Source: Longimicrobiales bacterium
GTDB taxonomy: Bacteria > Gemmatimonadota > Gemmatimonadetes > Longimicrobiales > Gaopeijiaceae
Length of the DNA stretch: 64,000 nt
Assembly (NCBI GenBank): GCA_028284495.1
Contig: JANQRP010000028.1
Span: forward strand, 1 to 64,000
Direction of reading: 5' to 3'
In this document: positions 44,907-54,728 of the stretch, in pieces
Numbering within the stretch: the stretch's first letter is position 1
Layout: the number at the start of each line of letters is the position of its first letter
Translations under genes and position numbers: made by a program
The notes under the pieces: generated by a model
The model's input: the letters and a program-made list of their open reading frames with translations, nothing else
What the model was told of the DNA's origin: nothing
The model's database searches: none

Positions 44907-47108
44907 TCAGAACCTCGTGAACCAGAGGATCACGAGGACCCCTGCCGTCAGGACGAAGGCATACACGTTGACCGAGCCGGTCTGAACGAGCGATCCGACC
45001 CACCCGACGCCCTTGGTCACCCCACCGACGCCGCCGACCACGAAGTCGATGCCTCGGTCGATCCATCGCCACAGGAAGCGGGACGTACCCAGGATCGGCT
45101 TCACGACGACCGCGTCGTAGAACTCGTCGACGTACCACTTGTCGTAGAGGAGCTTCTTCACGCCGGCGAGCGGCGCCGACTCCTTCGCAGGGCGGATCGC
45201 CCAGCGGGCGCCGAGGATGAAGGTGCCGGCCACGACCGCCGCGGCGAGTAGCGTCGAGATCAGCGCCCACGTCAGCTCGCCGCCGCCCACGGGCGCGTGC
45301 TCGAGGAATCCGTAGTGGTGCTCCTGGCCGGCCAGCGCGCCGGCGGCGACCAGCGCCTCCTCGCGGACGACCACGGCGGCGTGAACCACGGGATCGAGCC
45401 AGTCGTGGAGCCACTCGCTCATCGGGAGCGCGCCACCGCCGCCGAGGAACGACGTCCGGATCTTCTCCGGCACGTTGATCCAGCCACCGAAGATCGACAG
45501 AAAGGCCAGGATCGAGAGCGGCACCGTCATCGTGAGCGGCGCTTCGTGCAGGTGCCCCCGCTCCTCCTCGCCGGTGCGGTTCGCGCCGTGGAAGGTCATG
45601 ACCATCATGCGGGTCATGTAGAACGCGGTGAGCATGGCCGCCGCGAGCGCCACGACCCAGAAGACGGTGTAGAGCGGCGCAAACGGTCCCACGGCGGAGG
45701 CCCCGGCGTACCAGATGATCTCGTCCTTCGAGAAGAATCCGGCGAAGGGCCAGATGCCGGCGATCGCGAGCGTCGCGATCCACATGAAGAGGGCCGTCCA
45801 CGGCATGTACCGTCGCAGGCCGCCCATGTTGCGCATGTCCTGGGCGTCCTCGTGCGAATGCGTCGCGTGGTAGGCGTGGTGCATCGAGTGGATGACCGCG
45901 CCGGAGCCCAGGAAGAGCAGCGCCTTGAAGAAGGCGTGCGTCATCAGGTGGAAGACGCCCGCCGCGTAGGCCCCTACCCCGACGCCCAGGAACATGTACC
46001 CGAGCTGCGAGACGGTGGAGTACGCGAGCACCTTCTTGATGTCGGTCTGGACCAGCGCAATGGTCGCCGCAAAGAGCGCCGTCGCGGCGCCGATTCCCGC
46101 GACGGTCACGCTGCCCACCGGCGAAAGCGCGAAGAGCACGCTCGTCCGTGCGACGAGGTACACGCCGGCCGTAACCATCGTGGCCGCATGGATCAGCGCC
46201 GAAACCGGCGTCGGCCCCGCCATCGCGTCGGGTAGCCAGACGTAGAGCGGGATCTGGGCGCTCTTTCCGCTCGCGCCGAGCAGCATGAAGAGCGTGATCG
46301 CCGTGACCATCGCGCCGCCGTAGACCAGTGAGGCCTCGGCGCCGGCGTTGATCGCGACGAAATCGAGCGTCCCGAACACGGTGAAGAGCAGGAACATCGC
46401 GATCAGGAAGCCGAAGTCCCCGATGCGGTTCACGATGAACGCCTTCTTCCCCGCGTCCGACTTCTCGCGGTCGCCGAACCAGAAGCCGATCAGGAGATAG
46501 GAGCAGAGCCCGACGCCTTCCCAGCCCACGAAGAGCAGCGGGAGGTTCGCGCCCATCACGAGCACGAGCATGAAGAAGACGAACAGATTCAGGTACGCGA
46601 AGTACCGCGGGTACCCGACGTCGTCCTTCATGTAGCCCACGCTGAACACGTGGATCAGGAACCCGACCCCCGTGATCACGAGCATCATGATCATCGAGAG
46701 CGGGTCGAGCTGGAGAGACACGCTCACCTCGAGCGTGCCCGTGGCCATCCAGGTCCAGTATTCGAGGACGACCGGATCGTGGAGGTCCGCCCCGAACATC
46801 CGGGCGAAGTTCGCCAGCACGAGGATGAAGGCCCCGAGCATGACGCCGGGCCCGATCCAACTGGGGAGCGTGTGCGTGAGATCGCGCCCGCCCCCGGAAC
46901 CCGTGTGCGGATCGTACTCCTCGCCGACGCGCACCGCGTCCGCCGACTTCTTCGCGTGCGAGAGCGCCAACGCCCCGTTGACGAGGAAGCCGATCAGCGG
47001 GAGGAGGACGATGAGGCCCGGAAGGAGCGGATCGAAGCTCGCGTGCGCGGCGCTGCCCTCCACCACCTCCTGCCCGCCCTGCGCGAGCAGGACCACCGCG
47101 GACGCCAT
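44907..47108 (-). CDS. nuoL: NADH-quinone oxidoreductase subunit L
   Basis: 733 residues. FVGWEGVGLCSYLLIGFWFG, PLYVWLPDAMAGPTPVSALI and KVLAYSTVSQLGYMFLGVG mark the antiporter core. The C-terminal arm ends with YDKWYVDEFYDAVVVKPILG, the long lateral helix and last membrane segment of NuoL. A histidine-rich loop (HSMHHAYHATHSHEDAQDM) follows a core segment, as in many homologues. The ATG shares one base with the nuoK stop (TGATG). Confidence 0.96.
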   Translation of the reverse strand: MASAVVLLAQGGQEVVEGSAAHASFDPLLPGLIVLLPLIGFLVNGALALSHAKKSADAVRVGEEYDPHTGSGGGRDLTHTLPSWIGPGVMLGAFILVLANFARMFGADLHDPVVLEYWTWMATGTLEVSVSLQLDPLSMIMMLVITGVGFLIHVFSVGYMKDDVGYPRYFAYLNLFVFFMLVLVMGANLPLLFVGWEGVGLCSYLLIGFWFGDREKSDAGKKAFIVNRIGDFGFLIAMFLLFTVFGTLDFVAINAGAEASLVYGGAMVTAITLFMLLGASGKSAQIPLYVWLPDAMAGPTPVSALIHAATMVTAGVYLVARTSVLFALSPVGSVTVAGIGAATALFAATIALVQTDIKKVLAYSTVSQLGYMFLGVGVGAYAAGVFHLMTHAFFKALLFLGSGAVIHSMHHAYHATHSHEDAQDMRNMGGLRRYMPWTALFMWIATLAIAGIWPFAGFFSKDEIIWYAGASAVGPFAPLYTVFWVVALAAAMLTAFYMTRMMVMTFHGANRTGEEERGHLHEAPLTMTVPLSILAFLSIFGGWINVPEKIRTSFLGGGGALPMSEWLHDWLDPVVHAAVVVREEALVAAGALAGQEHHYGFLEHAPVGGGELTWALISTLLAAAVVAGTFILGARWAIRPAKESAPLAGVKKLLYDKWYVDEFYDAVVVKPILGTSRFLWRWIDRGIDFVVGGVGGVTKGVGWVGSLVQTGSVNVYAFVLTAGVLVILWFTRF

Positions 47109-47398
47109 CACCACTTGAGCAGGTTGAAGGAGCCGACGTCGACCGTCTCGTAGTGCCGGAAGATCGCGATGATGATCGCGAGCCCGACCGCGGCCTCGGC
47201 CGCCGCCACCGTCATCACGAAGAACACGAAGATCTGACCGTCGATGCCGTGCGCCCGGCTGAAGGCCACGAGCGCGAGGTTCACCGCGTTCAGCTGCAGC
47301 TCGATGCAGAGGAACATGATGATGGCGTTCCGTCGGACCAGGACGCCGAGCGTCCCGATCGCGAACAGGACCGCGCTCAGGGCGAGAACCGCGTTCAT
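47108..47398 (-). CDS. nuoK: NADH-quinone oxidoreductase subunit K
   Basis: 96 residues, three membrane segments. [18 protein letters not shown] carries the conserved membrane glutamate, and a second is in [17 protein letters not shown]. It starts in an ATGA overlap with nuoJ. Confidence 0.97.
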   Translation of the reverse strand: MNAVLALSAVLFAIGTLGVLVRRNAIIMFLCIELQLNAVNLALVAFSRAHGIDGQIFVFFVMTVAAAEAAVGLAIIIAIFRHYETVDVGSFNLLKW

Positions 47399-47988
47399 CG
47401 GCCACCCTCCCCGCCGGCGGCGCCACCATCCACCGTCCCCCCGCCTTCGACGTTGCGCTTGGCGAGCACGAGCGCGCCCACGATCGCGACCAGCAGGAGG
47501 ATCCCGGTGATCTCGAAGGGGACGACGTAGGTGGTGTAGAGCGGCTCCGCGATCACGCCCAGTGCGCCCAGCTCCTCGATCGAACGATCGAGGGCGTTCC
47601 CGTTCGGCAGGCCCAGGCCCAGCGACAGCCCGGTGCCGCGGAGATCGAGGAAGCGCTGCACGAGCACGCCGCCGATGCCACCCGAAACGAAGAGCGCGAC
47701 CATCGACCAGGCCCAGCCCTTGAGATCCTGCTGATAGTCGTGACCGAGGTTCAGGAGCATGATCACGAAGAGGAACAGCACCATGATCGCGCCCGCGTAG
47801 ACCATCACCTGGATCGCCGCGAGGAAGTGCGCCTCGAGAATCACGAAGATCCCGGCGATGCTCGCGAGCGACGATACCATGAACAGGAGCGAGGCCACGG
47901 GGCTCCGCCCGAAGACGACCCCCAGCGCGCTCCCGACGGCCACGACCGCCAGGATCGAGTAGGCGGTGCTCAGAAGATCGATGTCCAC
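47395..47988 (-). CDS. nuoJ: NADH-quinone oxidoreductase subunit J
   Basis: 197 residues, about five membrane segments. The [20 protein letters not shown] segment is the conserved NuoJ helix. The start is GTG at 47988, 4 bases after nuoI; a longer frame runs through nuoI antisense-like sequence. The tail after the last segment is glycine-rich. Confidence 0.95.
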   Translation of the reverse strand: MDIDLLSTAYSILAVVAVGSALGVVFGRSPVASLLFMVSSLASIAGIFVILEAHFLAAIQVMVYAGAIMVLFLFVIMLLNLGHDYQQDLKGWAWSMVALFVSGGIGGVLVQRFLDLRGTGLSLGLGLPNGNALDRSIEELGALGVIAEPLYTTYVVPFEITGILLLVAIVGALVLAKRNVEGGGTVDGGAAGGEGGR

Positions 47989-47992
47989 CCGG

Positions 47993-48493
47993 TCACTCCG
48001 AGCGGGGATCGCTGGGATCCCACAGAAGGGTCGAGGGGTGGTCCTGCTCCATGAGCCGGTCGAGGTCGTAGACGAACCGGTCGCGGCTGTACTCTGCATT
48101 TTCGAAGTGCTGCCCGACGTGGATCGCCTCCACGGGGCAGACCTCCTGACACATTCCGCAGAAGATGCAGCGGAACTCGTCGATCTCGTAAACGATCGGG
48201 TAGCGGTTCCCGTTGTCGTCTTCCCCGCCGACCAGGCGGATGCAGTTGGCCGGGCAGACGGTCGGGCACAGACCGCAGGCGACGCACTTGGGCCGTCCGT
48301 CCGCATGCGTTTCCATCACGTGCGTGCCGCGCCAGCGCGGGCTGAGATCGGTCTGCTCCTCCGGGTACTGCTGGGTGACCTTGGTCGGGTTCACCATGTG
48401 CCGGAAGGTCAGCGCCATGCCCTTGAGCGCGGCGCGGAGATACGATGTGCGGCCCGGTTCCGGGCGCTGAATGACCTTTACCTGTACTCCCAT
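47993..48493 (-). CDS. nuoI: NADH-quinone oxidoreductase subunit I
   Basis: 166 residues with two 4Fe-4S motifs (CVACGLCPTVCP and CIFCGMCQEVCP), clusters N6a and N6b, that pass electrons toward quinone. It lies 27 bases after nuoH. Confidence 0.97.
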   Translation of the reverse strand: MGVQVKVIQRPEPGRTSYLRAALKGMALTFRHMVNPTKVTQQYPEEQTDLSPRWRGTHVMETHADGRPKCVACGLCPTVCPANCIRLVGGEDDNGNRYPIVYEIDEFRCIFCGMCQEVCPVEAIHVGQHFENAEYSRDRFVYDLDRLMEQDHPSTLLWDPSDPRSE

Positions 48494-48520
48494 GACGTCC
48501 GTCCGTGGAGTTCTTGTAAG

Positions 48521-49813
48521 TCAGTCGCCCCGGATCGCGGGTCCGGGCACCCGGGTGTCCGGCATCCGCACCGGCCGGTCGAGGCGATGCGGGACGGCGG
48601 CACCCGCGATGACGCGGTCGCGATCCAGGAAGAAGAGGAAGCCGAGCGTGCAGAGGCCGCTGACGACCGTGAGAACGAGGCCGAAGACGAAGCCGTACGG
48701 AATCTCGAGGTAGTCGAGCACGAGGATCGTGGAGGCGACGACCATGACGTACGCGAGCGAGACCGGCAGCATGACCTTCCACCCGAGCGTCATCACCTGG
48801 TCGTAGCGGAAGCGCGGAAGCGTCCAGCGGACCCAGATGTAGAGGAAGAGGAAGAAGGCCGTCTTGAGCGAGAAGACCGCGTACGTGGCAAGCGACTTCC
48901 AGGCGGCCAGCGACGCCGCGATCGGAGCACCCGCCTCGTCGAATCCCGAGATGTACTGACCCTGCCAGTAGTAGGCGTCGTCCCACGTTGCGAAGGGGAT
49001 GTCCCAGCCTCCCAGGAAGAGCGTCGCCATCAGCGCCGAGGCCGTCATCATGTGCGCGTACTCGGCGATGAAGAACATCGAGAACTTCATGGCCGAATAC
49101 TCGGTGTGATATCCGGTGACCAGCTCCGACTCGGCCTCCGGCATGTCGAACGGGAGCCGGTTGGTCTCCGCGAACGCCGAGATCACGAAGAGGATGAAGG
49201 CCAGCGACAGCGGGAACGCGTACCACCAGTCGAGCTGCTGCTGCTGCCACACCATCTCGGTCAGCGTGACGTTGCCGGCGAGCATCAGCGTCGCGATCAG
49301 CGCCAGTCCGAGCGCGACCTCGTAGCTCACCATCTGCGCCGAGGCCCGCAGCGCGCCGAGGAACGCGTACTTGTTGTTCGAGGCCCAGCCGGAGATCACG
49401 ATCCCGTAGATTCCCAGCGACCCGATCGCGAGCACCCACAGGACGCCGATCGGCACGTCGGCGACGACCATGTCGACGACGCCCCACGGCGTCGGGAGCG
49501 GCGCGGCGAACGGCACCACGGCGATCGCCACGAGCGCCGGGATGATGGAGAGCATGGGCCCGAGGACGAACCAGAAGCGGTTCGCCGTGGCCGGCATGGT
49601 CTCCTCCTTCAGGATGTTCTTGATCCCGTCCGCGATCGGCTGAAGCAGCCCGAACGGGCCCACGCGGTTCGGACCGTGCCGATCCTGGATCCACGCCGAC
49701 ACCCGCCGCTCGGCGTACGTCGTGTAGGCCACCACGATCATCACGGCGGTGAAGATCCCGACGATCTTGCCGAGCATGGCAAGGACGGCGGGCACTCCGC
49801 TGATCGGTTCCAC
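48521..49813 (-). CDS. nuoH: NADH-quinone oxidoreductase subunit H
   Basis: 430 residues, longer than the usual 320-350. RVSAWIQDRHGPNRVGPFGL, QPIADGIKNILKEE and SAFAETNRLPFDMPEAESEL are the conserved quinone-site loops. Extra length comes from a loop near YYWQGQYISGFDEAGAP and a C-terminal extra membrane segment plus a proline-rich tail. The start is GTG at 49813, 2 bases after the nuoG stop. Confidence 0.95.
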   Translation of the reverse strand: MEPISGVPAVLAMLGKIVGIFTAVMIVVAYTTYAERRVSAWIQDRHGPNRVGPFGLLQPIADGIKNILKEETMPATANRFWFVLGPMLSIIPALVAIAVVPFAAPLPTPWGVVDMVVADVPIGVLWVLAIGSLGIYGIVISGWASNNKYAFLGALRASAQMVSYEVALGLALIATLMLAGNVTLTEMVWQQQQLDWWYAFPLSLAFILFVISAFAETNRLPFDMPEAESELVTGYHTEYSAMKFSMFFIAEYAHMMTASALMATLFLGGWDIPFATWDDAYYWQGQYISGFDEAGAPIAASLAAWKSLATYAVFSLKTAFFLFLYIWVRWTLPRFRYDQVMTLGWKVMLPVSLAYVMVVASTILVLDYLEIPYGFVFGLVLTVVSGLCTLGFLFFLDRDRVIAGAAVPHRLDRPVRMPDTRVPGPAIRGD

Positions 49814-49815
49814 GC

Positions 49816-51477
49816 TCAGTCTCCCGCCAACGGCACGGTTTCGTTCACGAGGGCGCCGCGGCTCCCGAGGCCGTCCCACGTGAGACCCGCGAGGGCGTTG
49901 GTCCGGCCCGCGAGGGCGTCGAACGCTTCTTCGGCGGAGGTCGGCGCCGTCTCGCGCCCCGACAGCTCCGCGGCCACCGCACCCAGGATCAGCCACGCCG
50001 GGCGCGCCGAACCGGGGGCCCGCAGCCCCTGCCGGAAGCGCTGGACGCGGCCCTGAATGTTGGTGAAGGTGCCCTCCTGCTCTGCGAAGGTCGTGGTCGG
50101 GAGCACCGCATCGGCGTGCGTGGCGGCCTCGCTCGGATGCGCCCCGAGGTAGAGGTAGAGCGCCGCCGCACGTCCGAAGTCCTCGCCCTGGTCGTCGAGC
50201 TCGTCGCCGAGCACGATCACGATGCCGTCGTGGTCGGCCACCGCCTCGAGGCCGCCGGTGGCGTCGTCGTCCCCGACCCGCGTCGCGCCGAGCAGCTCCG
50301 CGCCGTGGCCGTTCGCCGCGAGGTCGCGGCGGCGAGCGAGCGAGGGGTAGCCCTTGAGCACGATCTCGTCGTCCGCACGCGCCATCCGGTAGACGACGTC
50401 GCCGCCGCCGAGCGCGTCGACCACTTCGACGAGGGCGCCGATATCTTCGTTGGACGCGTTCGGAGACATCACCGCCATCACGCGTCCCCCCCGTCCCCCT
50501 TCCGCGAGCGAGCGAGCACGGTCGACCACGTCGGTCAGCGCCGCGCGCCAGCCCCGTGAGGCCGACGACGGAGTGCGAGCGGTACCCCGCCCGGTCAGGG
50601 GCTCCGTGAGCCGGTCCGGACGGTTCATGAACTCGTAGCGATGCCGGCCGTGGTCGCACATCCAGTGGCCGTTGACGTCGAGGTTCTTCCTCGGCTTGAG
50701 TCGCTGGACCAGGTTGTCGCGCGTGTGGAGCGAGATGTTGCAGCCCTGGCTGCACGACGGGCAGATCGAGGGCGTGTGGTCGAGGTCCCAGGCCCGCTGC
50801 TTGTAGAGGAAGTCCTTCGACACCAGCGCGCCGACCGGGCAGATGTCCACCACGTTGCCCGACCAGTGCGTACCGTCGAGACCTTCCTCGAAGAAGGTGT
50901 CGATGACCGACCGGTTGCCCCTCTCCACGACGGTGAGCCGCGGGTCCTGCTCCACCTCGTTCATGAAGCGCACGCAGCGCGTGCACATCACGCAGCGGTC
51001 CCCGTAGAAGAGAACGTCGCCGCCGAAGTCGTCCCGGCCGAACACGCGCTTCGGCTCGCGGGAGCGACCGTGGTCCCGGCCTTCCTCGTGCACGTAGTCC
51101 TGGAGGTGACACTCGCCGGACTGATCGCAGATCGGGCAGTCGAGCGGGTGGTTGACCAGGTAGAACTCGAGCACGCCGCGGCGCTGGCGCAGCGCCTGAT
51201 CGCCCTGCGTCCGCACCACCTGTCCGTCCTGCGCCTGCGTCACGCAGGAGGGCTGGAGCTTGGGCGCGCCCTCGACCTCCACGAGGCAGAGCCGACACAT
51301 GGCGGGCGACGACAGTCCCTCGTGGAAGCAGTAGTGCGGGACCTCGGTCCCCACCGACTCGGCGGCCTTCAGGACGGTCGTGCCCTTCGGCACCGTGACC
51401 TCCCGGCCGTCGATCGTCAGCGTGACGGTCTCGACCGCCGCGTCGTTGCCGTTGGCCTGGGGCGTGCTCTGGGACAT
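49816..51477 (-). CDS. nuoG: NADH-quinone oxidoreductase subunit G (short form)
   Basis: 553 residues; E. coli NuoG has about 900. The iron-sulfur part is intact: 2Fe-2S cysteines in CFHEGLSSPAMCRLC, the His/Cys cluster in HPLDCPICDQSGECHLQD, the 4Fe-4S set in CVMCTRCVRF with CPVGAL, and a further CPSCSQGC with a later cysteine (WMCDHG), which are the ligands of the optional N7 cluster. The molybdopterin-fold remainder is shortened. It follows nuoF by 25 bases. Confidence 0.94.
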   Translation of the reverse strand: MSQSTPQANGNDAAVETVTLTIDGREVTVPKGTTVLKAAESVGTEVPHYCFHEGLSSPAMCRLCLVEVEGAPKLQPSCVTQAQDGQVVRTQGDQALRQRRGVLEFYLVNHPLDCPICDQSGECHLQDYVHEEGRDHGRSREPKRVFGRDDFGGDVLFYGDRCVMCTRCVRFMNEVEQDPRLTVVERGNRSVIDTFFEEGLDGTHWSGNVVDICPVGALVSKDFLYKQRAWDLDHTPSICPSCSQGCNISLHTRDNLVQRLKPRKNLDVNGHWMCDHGRHRYEFMNRPDRLTEPLTGRGTARTPSSASRGWRAALTDVVDRARSLAEGGRGGRVMAVMSPNASNEDIGALVEVVDALGGGDVVYRMARADDEIVLKGYPSLARRRDLAANGHGAELLGATRVGDDDATGGLEAVADHDGIVIVLGDELDDQGEDFGRAAALYLYLGAHPSEAATHADAVLPTTTFAEQEGTFTNIQGRVQRFRQGLRAPGSARPAWLILGAVAAELSGRETAPTSAEEAFDALAGRTNALAGLTWDGLGSRGALVNETVPLAGD

Positions 51478-51502
51478 TCGGGCTCGGGCTCGCTGCGTTC
51501 GA

Positions 51503-52795
51503 TCAGGCCGCGCCGACGCGCTCGCCCCGACGGATCAGGGCGAGGTACTCGTCGCGGAACTTGGTGATGCTGCTCTGGACGGGAGCCGCGACCGAGTCGG
51601 ACAGCACGCAGATCGTGGTGCCCGTCATCTGGTCGGTGACTTCCACCAGGGTGTCCAGGTCCTCCTCGGTGCCCCGACCGTCTTCGATGCGCTGCAGGAT
51701 CCTGGTGACCCAGGTCGTGCCTTCGCGGCACGGGGTGCACTGACCGCAGGACTCGTGCGCGTAGAAGTAGGCCATGCGGCGCACCTGCTTGACGATGTCC
51801 GTGGTCTCGTCCATGACGATCACGGAGGCGCAGCCGAGCATGGACCCGCACGCCACGACGCCCTCGTAGTCGAGATCGCAGCGCGCGACCTCCTCGGCGT
51901 TCATGATCGGCACCGAGGACCCGCCCGGGATCACCGCCTTGAGCGCGTTCCCGTCGCGGATGCCGCCGCAGACCTCGTCGATGAGCGTCCGGAGCGGGAA
52001 GCCGAGCGGCAGTTCGTAGTTGCCCGGCCGGTTCACGTGGCCCGACACGCAGAAGAGCTTCGTCCCGGGAGACTTCTCGGTGCCCCACTGGCGGTACCAG
52101 TCGGCACCGTTCTTCACGATGTGCGGCACGGCGGAGAGCGTCTCGACGTTGTTGATCGTCGTCGGCTGACCGAACGCACCCACCGCCGCCGGGAAGGGCG
52201 GCTTCACCCGGGGCTGGCCGCGCCGGCCCTCGAGGGAGTTCATGAGGCCGGTCTCCTCGCCGCAGATGTAGGCACCCGCGCCGATGTGAACGGTCACGTC
52301 GATGTCGACGCCGGAGCCCATGATGTCCTTCCCGATCAGACCCGCCTCGTACGCCTCTTCCACCGCCCGGCCGAGCACCGCCGACGCCTCGAAGAACTCG
52401 CCACGGCAGTAGATGTAGACGTGCTGCGCTCGGATCGCGTACGCGCCGATCAGGCACCCTTCGATGAGCTGGTGCGGGTCCCACCGGATCAGCTCGCGGT
52501 CCTTGAAGGTCCCGGGCTCGGACTCGTCGGCGTTGCAGAGCAGGTAGTGTGGCTTGCCGTCGTCCTTCGGCATGAAGCTCCACTTCAGCCCGGTCGGGAA
52601 GCCCGCTCCCCCCCGACCTCGCAGGCCCGAGTCCTTCACGACGTCGATGACCGCGTCCGGCCCCATCTCGAAGGCCTTCTTCAGCGTCTCGTAGCGGCCG
52701 TTCCGGCGCGCACCCTCGAGGGTCCGCGCCGACGGATCGCCGAAGTGCTCGCTGAGGACGCGGACCTCGTGGTCCGACGTGTAGGGATACGCCAT
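51503..52795 (-). CDS. nuoF: NADH-quinone oxidoreductase subunit F
   Basis: 430 residues. GLRGRGGAGFPTGLKWSFMP binds NADH, GAGAYICGEETGLMNSLEG binds FMN, and ESCGQCTPCREGTTW holds N3 cluster cysteines. It is the NADH-oxidising subunit. It is followed, after 25 bases, by nuoG and starts 1 base after the nuoE stop. Confidence 0.97.
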   Translation of the reverse strand: MAYPYTSDHEVRVLSEHFGDPSARTLEGARRNGRYETLKKAFEMGPDAVIDVVKDSGLRGRGGAGFPTGLKWSFMPKDDGKPHYLLCNADESEPGTFKDRELIRWDPHQLIEGCLIGAYAIRAQHVYIYCRGEFFEASAVLGRAVEEAYEAGLIGKDIMGSGVDIDVTVHIGAGAYICGEETGLMNSLEGRRGQPRVKPPFPAAVGAFGQPTTINNVETLSAVPHIVKNGADWYRQWGTEKSPGTKLFCVSGHVNRPGNYELPLGFPLRTLIDEVCGGIRDGNALKAVIPGGSSVPIMNAEEVARCDLDYEGVVACGSMLGCASVIVMDETTDIVKQVRRMAYFYAHESCGQCTPCREGTTWVTRILQRIEDGRGTEEDLDTLVEVTDQMTGTTICVLSDSVAAPVQSSITKFRDEYLALIRRGERVGAA

Positions 52796-52796
52796 G

Positions 52797-53450
52797 CTAT
52801 TCGCCCCGCTCCTTCAGGCGATCGAGAATGTTCGGGACGTCCGCGGGCGTCACGTTCTCGTAGTAGCGCGAGTTGATCTGGACGCAGGTCGGGAACCCGC
52901 ACGCGGCGAGGCACTCCGCCTCGACCACGGTGAAGTCGCCGTCCTTCGATATCTCGCCGAGCTCGGTGTCGGTCGTCGAGAGAAACGCCTCCAGCACGTC
53001 GTCGGCGCCGCAGAGGTTGCAGGAGATGTTGGTGCAGACCTGGATCAGGAACCGCCCGACCTCCCGCTTGTTGTACATCGTGTAGAAGCTCGTGACGCCC
53101 CGGACGTACGCGTCCGGCAGGTCCAGCAGCTCCGCGACCCGGGCCATCGTCTCCGGCGAGACGTGGCCACGCACCTCCTGCGCCAGTGCGAGCGTCGGCA
53201 ACAGCGCGGCCCGCTTCTCGGGGTAGCGCGTCAGCAGCTTCTCGAACCGCTCCGCGTAGGGCCCCTCGAACAGCGGCGCCTCGGGGTCGCGTTCCGCCCT
53301 CATGTATGCATAGGACGGCGTTGCCGCCGGGTGTCCACCCTCGACCGGGCGGGTCCCCACGAAGTCGTCGCCCCGTACCTGCTCCTCGGTCAGATCGAAC
53401 TCGCCCGTGTTGCCGGCCCAGCCGGGATTCCGGACGCGCAGGTCGCTCAT
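52797..53450 (-). CDS. nuoE: NADH-quinone oxidoreductase subunit E
   Basis: 217 residues. The 2Fe-2S (N1a) ligands are CTNISCNLCG, with C-x4-C, and ECLAACGFPTCVQI, with C-x3-C. An N-terminal extension of about 40 residues precedes the thioredoxin-like fold. The ATG overlaps the nuoD TGA (ATGA). Confidence 0.96.
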   Translation of the reverse strand: MSDLRVRNPGWAGNTGEFDLTEEQVRGDDFVGTRPVEGGHPAATPSYAYMRAERDPEAPLFEGPYAERFEKLLTRYPEKRAALLPTLALAQEVRGHVSPETMARVAELLDLPDAYVRGVTSFYTMYNKREVGRFLIQVCTNISCNLCGADDVLEAFLSTTDTELGEISKDGDFTVVEAECLAACGFPTCVQINSRYYENVTPADVPNILDRLKERGE

Positions 53451-54724
53451 CGATCGATCTCCCCGAGGACGATGTCGAGCGACGCGTTGATCATGATCAG
53501 GTCCGACACGAGGTGCCCCTCGGCGAGCTTCGGGATCACCGAAAGGTTCACGAAGGACGGCGGTCGGACGCGCCAGCGGACCGGCTTGGTGCCGCCGTCA
53601 CTCACGACGTACATGCCGAGCTCCCCCTTCGAGCCCTCGACGCTGAACCAGCTCTCGCCGACCGGCGCCTCGATCCCCTCGGTGATGATCTTGAAGTGGT
53701 GGATCATCGACTCCATGTCGTTCATGCAGTCGGTCTTGGACGGAAGGACCACGTTCGGATCGTCGATGTCGATCGGCCCGTCCGGAAGGCGGTCGAGCGC
53801 CTGGTGGATGATCCGGATCGACTGCCGCATCTCCTCCATGCGACAGAGATATCGGTCGTAGCAGTCGCCGTGTTCGCCGACCGGGACGTCGAAGTCGTAC
53901 GTCTCGTAGTCGTAGTACGGCTTGTCCTTCCTCACGTCGTAGGGCACGCCGGACGCCCGCAGGTTCGGGCCGGTGAACCCGTAGTTGATCGCGTCGTCCG
54001 CGGAGATCACGCCCACGTCCTGCGTGCGCCCCAGGTGGATGGCGTTGGTCGTGAGGAGGTAGTCGACCTCGTCGAGCGTCCGGGGCAGCTCGTTCACGAA
54101 CTTCCGACAGGCCTCCGCCCACCCTTCGGGCAGGTCCGCCATCATGCCGCCCACGCGCGTGGCCGACGTGGTGATCCGGGCGCCCGTGAGCGACTCGTGG
54201 AGCGTGTAGATCTTCTCGCGCTCCTGGAACGAGTACAGGAATGGTGTGAACGCGCCGACGTCGATGGCCGTCGTGCCGAGCCAGAGCAGGTGCCCGAAGA
54301 TCCGGTCCAGCTCCATGAGGACGACCCGCACGACCTTGCACCGCTCCGTCACCTCGATGCCCATGAGCCGCTCCACCGACATCACGTACGCGCAGTTGTA
54401 GATCAGCGGCGCGAGGTAGTCCATGCGGTCGGTGAGGGGCACCACCTGATTCCAGCCCCGGTACTCGCCGAGCTTCTCGAATCCGGAATGGAGGTAGCCG
54501 ATGTGGGGGATGACCCTCAGCACCGTCTCGCCGTCGAGCTCGCACACGAGCCGGAGCACGCCGTGCGTGGCGGGGTGCTGCGGCCCGATGTTGATGAGCA
54601 TGTGCTCCGACCCGAGTTCCGGCTCGGGAAGATCGACCGGAGCCATCGGCCCGTACGCCGGGCGCCCGTCCACCCCCATCTCGGGAGTACGGCCGACGGC
54701 GTATTCGACGGTGCGGATGGACAT
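53447..54724 (-). CDS. nuoD: NADH-quinone oxidoreductase subunit D
   Basis: 425 residues. INIGPQHPATHGVLRLVCEL carries the quinone-site histidine, and RIFGHLLWLGTTAIDVGA and DVGVISADDAINYGFTGPNL are NuoD motifs. It is a separate gene, not fused to nuoC. It starts 4 bases after the nuoC stop; longer frames read through nuoC. Confidence 0.97.
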   Translation of the reverse strand: MSIRTVEYAVGRTPEMGVDGRPAYGPMAPVDLPEPELGSEHMLINIGPQHPATHGVLRLVCELDGETVLRVIPHIGYLHSGFEKLGEYRGWNQVVPLTDRMDYLAPLIYNCAYVMSVERLMGIEVTERCKVVRVVLMELDRIFGHLLWLGTTAIDVGAFTPFLYSFQEREKIYTLHESLTGARITTSATRVGGMMADLPEGWAEACRKFVNELPRTLDEVDYLLTTNAIHLGRTQDVGVISADDAINYGFTGPNLRASGVPYDVRKDKPYYDYETYDFDVPVGEHGDCYDRYLCRMEEMRQSIRIIHQALDRLPDGPIDIDDPNVVLPSKTDCMNDMESMIHHFKIITEGIEAPVGESWFSVEGSKGELGMYVVSDGGTKPVRWRVRPPSFVNLSVIPKLAEGHLVSDLIMINASLDIVLGEIDR

Positions 54725-54728
54725 CGTG

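Noticed and set aside
47966..50056. Long plus-strand frame opposite nuoG, nuoH and nuoI
   Set aside because: Full of Arg, His and Asp, no family motif, and opposite intact complex I genes.
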